From: Devosia lucknowensis
GTDB taxonomy: Bacteria; Pseudomonadota; Alphaproteobacteria; Rhizobiales; Devosiaceae
Reading direction: 5' to 3'
Assembly (NCBI RefSeq): GCF_900177655.1
Contig: NZ_FXWK01000001.1
Coordinates: 2,418,001-2,482,000, forward strand
Length of the DNA stretch: 64,000 bases
Shown here: positions 23,707 to 32,611 of the stretch, piece after piece
Layout of the letters: each line of letters starts with the position of its first letter
Position numbering within the stretch: the stretch's first letter is position 1
Notes under the pieces: generated by a model
Seen by the model: only the letters and a program-made list of their open reading frames with translations
Databases searched by the model: none
Told to the model about the DNA's origin: nothing
Made by a program: the position numbers and the translations under genes

Positions 23707-26613
23707 TCAGACGACCTTGCTGACCTCGAGCAGTCCCGGGTGCTTTTCATTGGCTGCATTGATGGCCGCTTCTCCGCCCAGCACCACGACATGGCCCTTG
23801 GCAGCAACGAGGTCGATGGCGTCGGCCAAAGCCAGAAAATCGGCGCGGCTGGTGGCGAGGATCTCGTCGCGCCGCTGCTGGCGCACCGCATCGCTTGTGC
23901 CGTTGAGAATGCGCCACATGGCGGAATAGCCCTTTGCATCGGGGAATTCGGGCCGGTCGAGATCACCCACCACCCCGATCACCGAACGCACGAGGTCGGT
24001 TTCGCCGATCTCTGCCCGCAGCGCCTTGGCCGCACCGTCATAGGCATCCAGCGTCTTCAACAGGTTCGGATCGCGATAGCTCAGGAAGGCAAAATTGCCT
24101 GAACTCAAGTCGAACCGGCTTGATCCGCCATAGGCCCCACCCTGCACGCGCACCTTGTCCCAGAGATAGGTGGTGTTCAGGAGCCGCAATGCCACTGCGG
24201 AAGCTGCGGACAAGTCGACGCCCATCGCCTTGAGATTGGCGCCCTTGCCCACATAATTGACCTGCGCCGGGATCACGAGACCTTCATTGCGCGGCGTGAA
24301 GTCCACGCTCCAGTCCGCGTCCATGGTCCTGCCGTCCGGCAGCCGGGTGACCAGCTGTTCCAGCGCCGCATTGGCTTCCGGCCACAGCGACGCCTCCGCG
24401 GTAAGATTGACGATCATCCGCTCGCGATTGATCAGCAGGTCGCGGATGCGCCTGAGCGTGGCTTCGACGCCATTCCAGTCGCTGTCGATGCGCTTGATCA
24501 GGTCCTTGAGGAACCCCAGATAGGTGACCCCGCTCATCTGTTCGGAAATCCAGCCTGCTTCGGTCAGGCCGGATTTGATGCGCATATCGGCGAAGGCGTT
24601 GCCCGATGGCACGAGCCGCGCCTCGAACCCCGCCTTCTCCTCCAGCGCCATCTGCCGGAAACGGTCGCGATTGGAAAGCTGCGCGTCCACCAGCACGTCG
24701 CGCATGATCGTCAGCATGTCGCCGAACGTGTCGGGCACACACTTGCCCGACAGGAAAAACCAGGCTGCAGTGCCCTCTCCGTCGGTCCGCGTAGCCAGGC
24801 CGCGATGTTGCGCCATGCCCCCCGTCGTGCGGCCGATCCGCTGCGTCAGCGATACGAAGTCTTCCTTGCTGGTCCCCGTCTGCAGCAGCGCTCTTCCGAA
24901 CAGCGGCAGGTAGGGCAGCAGGTCCTTCTCGAGAACGTGGAGGTCGAAGCCGAGATCGAGGTAGAGAATGCCCAGCGTCGGCAGGTCGTGCGACAGCATC
25001 CGCACACCGGCAATGCGGCTTTCCTGGCTGGGAATGGTGCGGATGTCGCGGTCGAGATCATCAAGCGTCAGCGTCGGGATCTTGGCGAGGTCCTCGGGAC
25101 GATCGACGCTTTCCTGCAATGCCTTGAGCCGTTCGGTCCGCGCCACCACGTCCTTGATCGCATTCTCGTCGAGGCCCGCCCGCACGTCCGCGAGCTTGTC
25201 GGCTTCGGTTCTGGCTTCGCGCGCACCCTGTTCCGGATCGGCTTCGAGGGTCGAGGTCAGGCGGTGCGTATTGTCGAGAAACAGCCGCCGGATTTCTGCT
25301 TCGAAATGACCCTTGGCTGCCTTGTCCTTGAGGCTCTGCAATGCACTTTCGAAGGCCAGAGGCTCAAGCGGGTCTCCACCATGCAGCCACCCGCCAAGCG
25401 CGGTGAACATATAGGTCATGCCGCGCGGATAAGAGCCGGTATTCTGCTCGCGCAGATTGAATTCGAATGTATTGATCGCCGCCGCACGCTGTTCTTCGGA
25501 AAATCCGGCGTCGGCGATTTCCGCCAGCGTGTCGAGCACCAGCGCTTCGACCTTGTCGGCATCATCGGGATCGACACCCTTGAGCCCGAAGCCGCCCATC
25601 GGCTGGCGCAGGTGGGTCGAAATCCCACCGCCGATCATGCCTTCTCCCAGTCCGCTTTCGGTAAGCTTCTTGCGCAGCGGAGCGGCGGAGTTCCCGGCCA
25701 GCAGGTAGCTCAGGAGCCCGAAGCTGAGTGTTTCCTCGCGCGTTTCGGGCGGATCGAGCATCCAGTTGACGGACACCATGCCGTCCCGCCGCTTCTCCGG
25801 ATCCACCGTGCCCGCATAAGTGCCCTTGACCGTGCGCGGCGCGTTCCAGCGCGGCTGCAGCTTGACCTCCGACTTGGGATCGATGCGCTCGAATTGGTTG
25901 AAATAGTCGTCGAGGATATCGAGCCGCCGCTCCGGCGCATCGTCCCCCGAGAACACCACGCGGGCGTTGGATGGGTGATAGTAGGTTTCGTGGAAGCGCT
26001 TGAACTGCGCATAGGTGAGATCGGGGATCGCCTTGGGATCGCCGCCCGAACTCTTGCCATAGGTCGTATCCGGATAGAGCGCGTTCTGCGTCTGGGTATG
26101 CATCACCGAATCCGGCGAGGAATAAACACCCTTCATCTCGTTGAACACGACACCCTTGTAGACCAGCGGCGCATCGGGACTTTCCAGCTCGTAATGCCAC
26201 CCCTCCTGTTCGAACGTGTCTTCCGAAATCAGCGGAAACAACACCGCATCGAGGTAGACGTCGACCAGGTTATAGAAGTCCTTGAGGTTCTGGCTCGCCA
26301 CCGGATAGGCCGTCTTGTCCGGATAGGTCATGGCATTGAGGAAGGTATGCATCGACCCCTTGAGCAATTCCACGAAGGGCTTCTTGACCGGATACTTGCG
26401 TGATCCGCACAGCACCGAGTGTTCGAGGATATGCGCGATGCCGGTGGAGTCCTCCGGCGGCGTCTTGAACGTGATCCCGAAGACCTTGTTCTCATCGTCG
26501 TTGACGAGGCTCAACACCTCCGCCCCGGTCTTGATGTGCTTGTAGAGCAGCGCCTGGGAATTGATCTCGGCAATATGCTCGTCGCGAACAAGCTCGAAAG
26601 CGGGGTGGGACAT
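23707..26613 (-). CDS. M16C zinc metalloprotease, PreP/Cym1-like
   Basis: A large peptidase of 968 residues, the size of PreP. The inverted zinc motif HILEH places H61, E64 and H65 near the N-terminus, with the third zinc ligand in the following helix near 160. Four M16 repeats enclose a chamber that admits short peptides, linked by a central coiled coil. No signal peptide is seen, so it should act in the cytoplasm on peptide debris. It is followed by exoD and has the GTAC-rich brn promoter upstream on the other strand. Confidence 0.9.
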   Translation of the reverse strand: MSHPAFELVRDEHIAEINSQALLYKHIKTGAEVLSLVNDDENKVFGITFKTPPEDSTGIAHILEHSVLCGSRKYPVKKPFVELLKGSMHTFLNAMTYPDKTAYPVASQNLKDFYNLVDVYLDAVLFPLISEDTFEQEGWHYELESPDAPLVYKGVVFNEMKGVYSSPDSVMHTQTQNALYPDTTYGKSSGGDPKAIPDLTYAQFKRFHETYYHPSNARVVFSGDDAPERRLDILDDYFNQFERIDPKSEVKLQPRWNAPRTVKGTYAGTVDPEKRRDGMVSVNWMLDPPETREETLSFGLLSYLLAGNSAAPLRKKLTESGLGEGMIGGGISTHLRQPMGGFGLKGVDPDDADKVEALVLDTLAEIADAGFSEEQRAAAINTFEFNLREQNTGSYPRGMTYMFTALGGWLHGGDPLEPLAFESALQSLKDKAAKGHFEAEIRRLFLDNTHRLTSTLEADPEQGAREARTEADKLADVRAGLDENAIKDVVARTERLKALQESVDRPEDLAKIPTLTLDDLDRDIRTIPSQESRIAGVRMLSHDLPTLGILYLDLGFDLHVLEKDLLPYLPLFGRALLQTGTSKEDFVSLTQRIGRTTGGMAQHRGLATRTDGEGTAAWFFLSGKCVPDTFGDMLTIMRDVLVDAQLSNRDRFRQMALEEKAGFEARLVPSGNAFADMRIKSGLTEAGWISEQMSGVTYLGFLKDLIKRIDSDWNGVEATLRRIRDLLINRERMIVNLTAEASLWPEANAALEQLVTRLPDGRTMDADWSVDFTPRNEGLVIPAQVNYVGKGANLKAMGVDLSAASAVALRLLNTTYLWDKVRVQGGAYGGSSRFDLSSGNFAFLSYRDPNLLKTLDAYDGAAKALRAEIGETDLVRSVIGVVGDLDRPEFPDAKGYSAMWRILNGTSDAVRQQRRDEILATSRADFLALADAIDLVAAKGHVVVLGGEAAINAANEKHPGLLEVSKVV

Positions 26614-26690
26614 TTCTTGACTCGTCTTCTTTTTGGTCGAGCCCCTAACCTAGGTGTGCCGGACCCGAACGGCTAGTACCACACGTCAGA

Positions 26691-26719
26691 TTGACAAAGT
26701 GTACACTTTTCGTGTACAC
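26691..26719 (+). promoter_or_regulatory. BrnTA promoter with two GTGTACAC palindromes
   Basis: TTGACA (26691-26696) is a perfect -35 box; the -10 is probably TGTACA (26713-26718) after 16 bp. Two perfect palindromes GTGTACAC, at 26699-26706 and 26712-26719, lie in the spacer and over the -10, 13 bp apart. BrnA is known to repress its own promoter, so these are candidate operators. Confidence 0.65.
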
Positions 26720-26746
26720 GGACTGGATCGATGTGTTGGGGGGCAC

Positions 26747-27022
26747 ATGGATTTCGAATGGGATGAAACGAAGCGCCTTTCGAATATTGCGAAACATAGA
26801 GTTGATTTCAGACTCGCTGTTTTCGTTTTCGATGGCCCGATGGTGTTGGAGCCGGACTTGCGCCGCGACTATGGCGAACAACGGTTCCGTGCGACTGGCT
26901 ATGTTGACCAGGATTGCTTTGTTGTGGTGCATACGCGTCGAGGTGACGTCATCCGCCTGATATCGGCTTGGAGAGGTGGTCGTGATGACCGAGGAAAACA
27001 TCAAGCGCTATACCCTGGCTGA
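26747..27022 (+). CDS. brnT: BrnT-family toxin
   Basis: A 91-residue RelE-fold ribonuclease toxin. ATG at 26747 gives MDFEWDETKRLSNIAKHRVD, the BrnT opening (F-E-W-D-x-x-K-x-x-x-N-x-x-K-H). The middle R-R-D-Y-G-E-Q-R-F-R and VVVHTRRGDVIRLISA match the family core. The C-terminus after ISAW differs from the usual R-K-A-x-x-x-E-R-x-x-Y and is encoded where the gene overlaps brnA by 38 bases. The toxin-first order is normal for this family. Activity is plausible but the odd C-terminus leaves doubt. Confidence 0.82.
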   Translation: MDFEWDETKRLSNIAKHRVDFRLAVFVFDGPMVLEPDLRRDYGEQRFRATGYVDQDCFVVVHTRRGDVIRLISAWRGGRDDRGKHQALYPG

Positions 27023-27308
27023 GTTGCGCGAAATGCGTGACCGGGGTGACTATTTCTACGACCCCAACGCCCCCGAAGGGCCTGACCTCCCCGACAGCTT
27101 CTGGGAAAACGCCGCCCTTTTCGACACGGACCAGAAAACCTCCGTCCACCTCAAGCTCGACGCCGAAGTCTTCTTCTTCTTCAAGAGCCAGGGCAAGGGC
27201 CATATCACCCGCATGCAGGATGTGCTCAAGGCCTATGTGAAGGCGCAGAAGGCTAAGCAATCCGCAGCGCCTGCCCCCCAGGAAAAACCCGCTCGCAAAA
27301 CCGGCTGA
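26985..27308 (+). CDS. brnA: BrnA-family antitoxin
   Basis: Antitoxin of 107 residues from ATG at 26985; GGAGAGG lies 8 bp upstream, and GTG codons at 26976 and 26982 are less well placed. The C-terminal ribbon-helix-helix part shows in KTSVHLKLDAEVFFFFKSQG and HITRMQDVLKAYVKAQK (about 50-85). The N-terminal acidic part (YFYDPNAPEGPDLPDSFWEN) would bind BrnT. It ends in a basic, proline-containing tail. BrnA both neutralises the toxin and represses the operon. Confidence 0.85.
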   Translation: MTEENIKRYTLAELREMRDRGDYFYDPNAPEGPDLPDSFWENAALFDTDQKTSVHLKLDAEVFFFFKSQGKGHITRMQDVLKAYVKAQKAKQSAAPAPQEKPARKTG

Positions 27309-27320
27309 TTTCCCTACCCC

Positions 27321-27390
27321 ACCCTCTCCCTTGCGGGGAGGGTAGCGCAGCTAGGCGTCAGCCGTAACACAGCTGGGGAGGGGGTGACCC
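27321..27390. repeat. GC-rich palindromic intergenic repeat, family A
   Basis: ACCCTCTCCC (27321-27330) and GGGGAGGGT (27335-27343) form an inverted repeat, followed by GGGGAGGGGGTGACCCC. It lies between convergent brnA and the aldo/keto reductase gene. Related copies occur at 30669, 42137, 56935, 58471 and 63310. Confidence 0.6.
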
Positions 27391-27394
27391 CGCC

Positions 27395-28369
27395 TCAAAC
27401 CCCGCCGCGGATTTCCGGCTTCACGTTCTTTTCGTACCATTCGCCCAGTTGCTTCATCAGTGCCGGGAACAGGCTCTTGCGCTCGCTCGCGGCGACGTTG
27501 TCGGCGATCTGCTCCGGCTTGGAAACACCGGCGATCACCGTCGACACCTGCGGGTGATCGAGGATCCAGCGCAGCGCGAATTGGCTCATCGGCAGGCCCT
27601 CGGGGGCAAAGCCTTTCAGCGTCTGTACCAGTTCGATGCCACGCTCGAAGGGAATGCCGGAAAATGTTTCGCCCACCGAGAAGGCCGCCCCATCGCGATT
27701 GTAGCTGCGGTGATCGCTATCGGCGAACCGGGTGTCCTTGTCATACTTGCCGCTCAGCAATCCGCTGGCCAGCGGCAGCCGCACGATGATGCCGACATCC
27801 TTTTCTGCGGCCTTGGGCAACAGTTTTTCCGCCGCATCCTGGCGCAGCAGGTTGAAGATGATCTGCAGCGTCGCGCAACCCGGCTGCTCGAGGCAGATCA
27901 TTCCTTCCTCGATGGTCTCGACGCTGGCACCCCAGTTCTTGACCAGGCCCTCGGCCTGGAGCTCGTCCATCCACCCGAAAATGGCGCCTTCGCGCAAGAC
28001 TTCCGGCGGCACGCAGTGGAGCTGCGCCAGATCCAGCGACGCCACGCCCAGCCGCTTGGCCGATGCCGCGAGGCTCTCACGCACTGCCTGCTTGGTGTAT
28101 TTGTTGGGATAAAGCGCGGCTGAGCGACCGAGCTTGGTCGCCACCACCACGTTTGGCCCCTTGGCATGGCCGCCGATACGGCTTTCGCTGAGCCCCCCGC
28201 CATAGACGTCGGCCGTGTCCCAGAAGCTGATCCCGGCACTTAGCGCATGGGTGAGGATGGCATCGGCCGTCTCGTCACCGACGGGGCCGAAATCGCCGCC
28301 CAGCTGCCAGCAGCCCAGGCCGATCTCGCTGACCTCAAAACCCGTCTTGCCCAGTCGCCGCGTCTTCAT
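27395..28369 (-). CDS. Aldo/keto reductase
   Basis: A 324-residue (beta/alpha)8 oxidoreductase using NAD(P)H. GGAGAGACGGC precedes the ATG. Motifs: LGLGCWQLGGDFGPV-like opening (here E-I-G-L-G-C-W-Q-L), WDTADVYGGGLSE with the catalytic D and Y near 51-56, the lysine in VVATKLGR near 79, and QLHCV with the active-site histidine near 118. The nucleotide-binding end is TVIAGVSKPEQIADN. Substrate unknown; it is not in an operon. Confidence 0.9.
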   Translation of the reverse strand: MKTRRLGKTGFEVSEIGLGCWQLGGDFGPVGDETADAILTHALSAGISFWDTADVYGGGLSESRIGGHAKGPNVVVATKLGRSAALYPNKYTKQAVRESLAASAKRLGVASLDLAQLHCVPPEVLREGAIFGWMDELQAEGLVKNWGASVETIEEGMICLEQPGCATLQIIFNLLRQDAAEKLLPKAAEKDVGIIVRLPLASGLLSGKYDKDTRFADSDHRSYNRDGAAFSVGETFSGIPFERGIELVQTLKGFAPEGLPMSQFALRWILDHPQVSTVIAGVSKPEQIADNVAASERKSLFPALMKQLGEWYEKNVKPEIRGGV

Positions 28370-28466
28370 GCCGTCTCTCCTGCCGTTTCGCGCAACCTAT
28401 TGGCGCCGCCGCAGGAGAACAAGGCCGTCGCGACGCACTCCCCCGTTGCTTTGTCGCGCCCCGCTC

Positions 28467-29132
28467 CTATTCGAAAAAGTCGGGGTAATCCTCGATCGTC
28501 TGGCTGAGCAGCATTTCTGCCCGGCCCAGATGCGCGCGCATCGCCGCTTCCGCCCCCGCCGTGTCGCCCTGGCTCACGGCCTCGGCGATCAGCTTGTGTT
28601 CGGCGATGGCGCGCTGGCTCGAGGACACACCCAGCGTCAGGTAGCGCACGCGGTCGAGCTGCATCTTGTGGTCGTCGATCAGCTGCCAGGCATATTCAAC
28701 CCCGGCCAGCCGGGCGAGCGTGCGGTGGAACAGTTCGTCCTGCTTGTGGAAGCGCCGGCTGTCATTGGCGGCCGACGCTGCCTCCTGGTCGGCGATCAGC
28801 CGCTCGAGCACATCCTTGACGTCAGGGCCTGGATTGGCGGCAACCCGGCGGATGATTTCCACCTCGATGCTCTCGCGGATGAAGCGGCTCTGGCGCACCC
28901 CGTCGGGCGAAATCTTCTTGACTACCGTCGCGCGCTTCGGGCGGATCAGCAGCAGCCCCTGCTGCGCCAGCCGAATGAACGCCTCGCGCACCGGCTGGCG
29001 GGATACGCCATAGCGCCCCGCGATATCGCTTTCCGAAATCACGTCGCCGGGTTTGAGCGCCATGCTCACGATATCGTCGCGCAGCGCCACCACCACGCGG
29101 AAGGCGATGGTCCCTTCCAGCGTTTCGCTCAT
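28467..29132 (-). CDS. GntR-family (FCD) transcriptional regulator
   Basis: A 221-residue regulator. ATG at 29132 is preferred because GGGAG lies 10 bp upstream; ATG at 29159 is an alternative. The winged helix occupies about 8-75: PGDVISESDIAGRYGVSRQP and VREAFIRLAQQGLLLIRP. The all-helical FCD ligand domain (about 85-215) keeps metal-ligand candidates in DELFHRTLA and H in AIAEHKLI. It is divergent from a Gfo/Idh/MocA oxidoreductase, which it probably controls. The imperfect palindrome ATCTTGTATGGTAGAT at 29272-29287 is a possible operator. Confidence 0.88.
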   Translation of the reverse strand: MSETLEGTIAFRVVVALRDDIVSMALKPGDVISESDIAGRYGVSRQPVREAFIRLAQQGLLLIRPKRATVVKKISPDGVRQSRFIRESIEVEIIRRVAANPGPDVKDVLERLIADQEAASAANDSRRFHKQDELFHRTLARLAGVEYAWQLIDDHKMQLDRVRYLTLGVSSSQRAIAEHKLIAEAVSQGDTAGAEAAMRAHLGRAEMLLSQTIEDYPDFFE

Positions 29133-29349
29133 CCTCGTGCCGCTCCCGCCACTGTTCATCGCGGAACCATGAAGCGAACCGATCGAGTGCTGCGCGCTCT
29201 GTTTGCTGTCTTCCACAGTTATCTGCCCTCGTCCGGCCGCGGATGCCTCAAACAAACAGTACAACTCCTCAATCTTGTATGGTAGATGAATTCCGCGACT
29301 CCATCGCGGGTCGCTGGACGGAACACGCAGAGAGACCGGAGACAAGCCA

Positions 29350-30630
29350 ATGACCAAGACCTACGCGCTCGTGGGGACCGGGGGTCGCGCCCGCATGTTC
29401 TATGAGGCGATCCTGGGCCCGCATCGCGAACAGTCGCGGCTGGTGGCCCTGTGCGACACCAATCAGGTGCGCATGGACTTCACCAATGGCGTGATCGAGC
29501 GCGAACTCTCGGGCAAGGCTGTGCCCACCTACAAGGCTGCCGATTTTGCCACCATGATCTCCGAGCAGAAGCCGGACACGGTCATCGTCACCTCCATCGA
29601 TCGCACCCACCATCACTACATTATCGCGGCGCTCGAAGCGGGCTGCGACGTCATCACCGAAAAGCCGATGACCACCGACCCCGAAAAGTGCCGCGCCATC
29701 CTCGATGCCGTCGAACGCTCGGGCAAGCAGGTCCGCGTCACCTTCAACTACCGCTACGCCCCCCACAATTCCGCCTTGCGCGAGCTGATCGCCGAAGGCG
29801 CCATCGGTAAGGTCACGTCCGTCCATTTCGAATGGCTGCTCGATACCCGCCACGGCGCCGACTACTTCCGCCGCTGGCACCGCGACAAGCGCAATTCAGG
29901 CGGCCTCATGGTCCACAAGTCCACCCACCATTTCGACCTCGTCAATTTCTGGCTCGGCACCGAGCCCGAGACCGTCTTCGGCATGGGCGACCTCAAGTTC
30001 TACGGCCGCGCCAATGCCGAGGAGCGGGGCGTCTTTACGCCCTATACCCGCACCACCGGCGTCGCGGCGGCCAAGGACGATCCATTCGCCATCGATCTCA
30101 CCGACAACCCGGTCCAGAAAGGCCTCTACTGGGACGGCGAAAAGGAAGACGGCTACCAGCGCGACCAGAACGTCTTCGGCGATGGCATTTCCATCGAGGA
30201 CACGATGAATGTCCTCGTGCGCTACCGCAACAAGGCGGTGATGACCTATTCGCTCTATGCCTACGCGCCTTGGGAAGGGTTCAACGTCGCCATCAACGGC
30301 ACGGGCGGTCGCCTCGAGCTCACCGTGCATGAAAACAGCTACATCAATGCCGGCGCCGGATCGGAAACCGAGGGCGCCGCCAAGGGCGTAAAACTCTACC
30401 ATTTCCCGCTTCACGGCGAGCCGCGCGTGGTCCCGGTCAAGCATGGCGAAGGCGGTCACGGCGGCGGCGACAAGATCATGCTCGAGGAAATCTTCGGCAA
30501 CGCCACCCCGCGTCCCGGCTACGGCGCCAACCACCGCGACGGCGCCCTTTCGATCCTCACCGGCATCGCCGCCAACAAGAGTTTTGCGACCGGCCTGCCC
30601 GTTGATGTGAAGACGCTGGTCAAGCTCTAG
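29350..30630 (+). CDS. Gfo/Idh/MocA-family oxidoreductase
   Basis: A 426-residue NAD(P)-dependent sugar oxidoreductase. The Rossmann motif is VGTGGRARMF (8-17); VITEKPMT near 100 carries the family E-K-P lysine. The C-terminal dimerisation domain includes GGLMVHKSTHHFDLVNFWLG, whose histidines are candidate catalytic residues. It is somewhat longer than the usual 330-390. The start is preceded by GGAG. Divergent placement next to a GntR regulator suggests induction by a sugar or polyol, but no transporter is adjacent. Confidence 0.88.
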   Translation: MTKTYALVGTGGRARMFYEAILGPHREQSRLVALCDTNQVRMDFTNGVIERELSGKAVPTYKAADFATMISEQKPDTVIVTSIDRTHHHYIIAALEAGCDVITEKPMTTDPEKCRAILDAVERSGKQVRVTFNYRYAPHNSALRELIAEGAIGKVTSVHFEWLLDTRHGADYFRRWHRDKRNSGGLMVHKSTHHFDLVNFWLGTEPETVFGMGDLKFYGRANAEERGVFTPYTRTTGVAAAKDDPFAIDLTDNPVQKGLYWDGEKEDGYQRDQNVFGDGISIEDTMNVLVRYRNKAVMTYSLYAYAPWEGFNVAINGTGGRLELTVHENSYINAGAGSETEGAAKGVKLYHFPLHGEPRVVPVKHGEGGHGGGDKIMLEEIFGNATPRPGYGANHRDGALSILTGIAANKSFATGLPVDVKTLVKL

Positions 30631-30668
30631 GGTTTTCAGCGGATACCCGCCCCGATCACCGCGCGGCT

Positions 30669-30700
30669 CCTCCCCCTTTTCAGGGGGAGGCCAGGTGGGG
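30669..30700. repeat. GC-rich palindromic intergenic repeat, family A
   Basis: CCTCCCCC (30669-30676) and GGGGGAGG (30683-30690) form a perfect stem with loop TTTTCA, then CCAGGTGGGG. The tail after the stem (GGTGGGG) is shared with other copies. Confidence 0.7.
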
Positions 30701-30788
30701 CTGCTCCCGCGTGATATCCGAACGCACAAAACTGCCGCGCCGCCCGAGCACGGCCCGCGCCATTGAACGAGGTGGGATTCTTCGGGCC

Positions 30789-31181
30789 CTACGCCCCCGG
30801 CACCGTTCGATACTGCGGGTGCCCGTCGCAGATGTCGTAATAGTCACCCTTGTCCGCGACAAAGATATGCTCGGTCACCTTGATCCCGGTCGGGCCATCG
30901 AACGCTCCGAGATTGAGGCCGATCCGCTCTCCGCCAATAAAATCGAAAAACAGCGGAGCCCCGCAGGTCGCGCAAAAGCCGCGGCGCGCCTGATCCGATG
31001 AGTGGTACCAGCGCACTGCCTCCGCACCGTGGATCGTCACGTCAGTCTTGAGAACGTCGACTCCGGCCTCGTAATTGCCGCTGGCCTTGCGGCATAGGCT
31101 GCAATGGCAAGCCGTCGCTTCCGGCAACGGACCCTCGAGCGAATATGAAACCGCCCCGCAAAGGCAGGATCCTCTGTGCAT
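30789..31181 (-). CDS. GFA-domain (Mss4-fold) zinc protein
   Basis: A 130-residue protein of the glutathione-dependent formaldehyde-activating enzyme family. The expected cysteine set is visible: C-L-C near residues 6-8, C-H-C-S-L-C near 25-30 and C-A-T-C near 70-73, which bind two zinc ions. Most family members have no tested activity, so a role in formaldehyde or glutathione chemistry is only possible. GGGAG precedes the ATG. Confidence 0.85.
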   Translation of the reverse strand: MHRGSCLCGAVSYSLEGPLPEATACHCSLCRKASGNYEAGVDVLKTDVTIHGAEAVRWYHSSDQARRGFCATCGAPLFFDFIGGERIGLNLGAFDGPTGIKVTEHIFVADKGDYYDICDGHPQYRTVPGA

Positions 31182-31199
31182 GGGCGGCTCCCGGTAAAA

Positions 31200-31718
31200 T
31201 CAGCGGCTGAACGGCACGCTCGCGGTCAGCACGTCGCCCGAATTGTTGAACTCCACTTCGAAGTCCACCGTGATGCTCTCGCCGACCAGCAGGATGCGCG
31301 CGCCGATGCGCACGTCGCTGCCGGCGCGATCCTTGGCCTGTTCGCGCAGGTCGAAGCTGATATTGCCCCCGCTCTGGCGACCGATTGCCAGGCCCGTATA
31401 GCCGGCATTCGAACTCATCGCGGCCTCGTAGCGCCGCTCGGCCTCGTTATAGGCAATGGTACCGCTGATCGAGAGCGTCGCGTTCACGAGCGTACAGCGG
31501 CCGGTATAATTGATCTTGTTGAGATTGCCCTGCGACACGCCGAGACGGCAGCGGAAGGGCTCCGGCTGGTCTCCGCCCACCAGTGCGCCTTCGCCGCGCC
31601 AGTCACCGATATAGGAATCGAGCAGGTCGATCTCCCCTGCCGCATGGCTCGCCACCGGAGCCAGAACAGATCCCGACAGCGCCAAAGCGACCATGGTCGC
31701 ACGCAGCAATTTCCTCAC
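31200..31718 (-). CDS. Exported protein of unknown function
   Basis: I choose GTG at 31718 (172 residues): GGGGGA lies 5-6 bp upstream and the result is a clean signal peptide, MRKLLRATMVALALSGSVLA, then H-A-A. ATG at 31730 would add four residues. The mature part of about 145 residues looks all-beta, with Y-I-G-D-W-R-G-E-G near its start, CRLG and a second cysteine in TGRCTLVN that could form a disulphide, and a closing VPFSR. No family is recognised; the pattern 'I-G-D-W-x-G-x-G' is reminiscent of small periplasmic lipocalin-like proteins. Confidence 0.72.
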   Translation of the reverse strand: MRKLLRATMVALALSGSVLAPVASHAAGEIDLLDSYIGDWRGEGALVGGDQPEPFRCRLGVSQGNLNKINYTGRCTLVNATLSISGTIAYNEAERRYEAAMSSNAGYTGLAIGRQSGGNISFDLREQAKDRAGSDVRIGARILLVGESITVDFEVEFNNSGDVLTASVPFSR

Positions 31719-31894
31719 GTATTCCCCCATCAAAGCGCGCCCGCAGGCTAGTTCTGCCAGTAACAGGTTACGGGCACCAGTAAAAATATCCAGCAATTGA
31801 CGGCATTGTTACGAATCGAGCACCCACTAACGGATAAGGAACCTCCTTGGACGCATAGTGCCCCATAGAGGGGTTTGCGGGGGGACCAGCGCTC

Positions 31895-32611
31895 ATGACT
31901 TCCGGGCCGATCATCGATGCGCGAGATGTGGATTATTCCCTGCAGATTGCCGGGCGTCCGCTCCACATCCTGCGCAAGGTCTCGCTGCGTGTCCAACCCG
32001 CCGAAGTCGTTGCCATCGTTGGTCCGTCGGGCAGCGGCAAGACATCCTTGCTGATGCTCCTCGCCGGGCTCGAAAAGGCAACCGGCGGCACGGTCAACGT
32101 CAATGGCAGCAATCTCAATGCCATGAACGAGGATGAGCTGGCCCGCTTTCGCCGTCACACGCTCGGCATCGTCTTCCAGTCCTTCCATCTCATTCCATCG
32201 CTGACCGCTCTCGACAATGTCGGGCTGGCGCTCGAAATTGCCGAACCGGATCTGTCCATGGCCGCCATCCGCGAGAAGGCCGCTGCCGCCCTTGCCGCGG
32301 TTGGCCTCGGCGATCGCCTCGATCACCGGCCCACCGCCCTGTCGGGCGGCGAACAGCAGCGCGTCGGCCTCGCGCGCGCCACTGTCGCCAACCTGCCCCT
32401 GCTGCTTGCCGACGAGCCTACCGGCAATCTGGACCAGAAGACCGGTGCCATCGTCGTCAACCTGATGTTCGATCTGGCGCGGCGCAACAATACCGCAGTC
32501 GTGCTGATCACCCACGATCCGGCGCTCGCCGCGCGCGCGGACCGCGTCTACACCATGACCCAGGGCCAGTTCACCGAAACCACCAGCAAGATCGCATCGG
32601 TGGAGAGCTGA
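31895..32611 (+). CDS. ybbA: ABC transporter ATPase, YbbA/LolD-type
   Basis: A 238-residue ATPase of the MacB/LolD class. Walker A GPSGSGKT lies near 45-52, Q-loop VFQSFHLIPSLTALDNV near 95, signature LSGGEQQR near 148, Walker B LLLADEPTGNLD near 168, and the H-loop in VLITHDP. GNLDQKTG after Walker B is typical of the class. Its stop overlaps the permease start (TGATG). The pair matches YbbA-YbbP, usually next to the tesA lipase gene, which is not seen here. Its transport substrate is unknown. Confidence 0.9.
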   Translation: MTSGPIIDARDVDYSLQIAGRPLHILRKVSLRVQPAEVVAIVGPSGSGKTSLLMLLAGLEKATGGTVNVNGSNLNAMNEDELARFRRHTLGIVFQSFHLIPSLTALDNVGLALEIAEPDLSMAAIREKAAAALAAVGLGDRLDHRPTALSGGEQQRVGLARATVANLPLLLADEPTGNLDQKTGAIVVNLMFDLARRNNTAVVLITHDPALAARADRVYTMTQGQFTETTSKIASVES

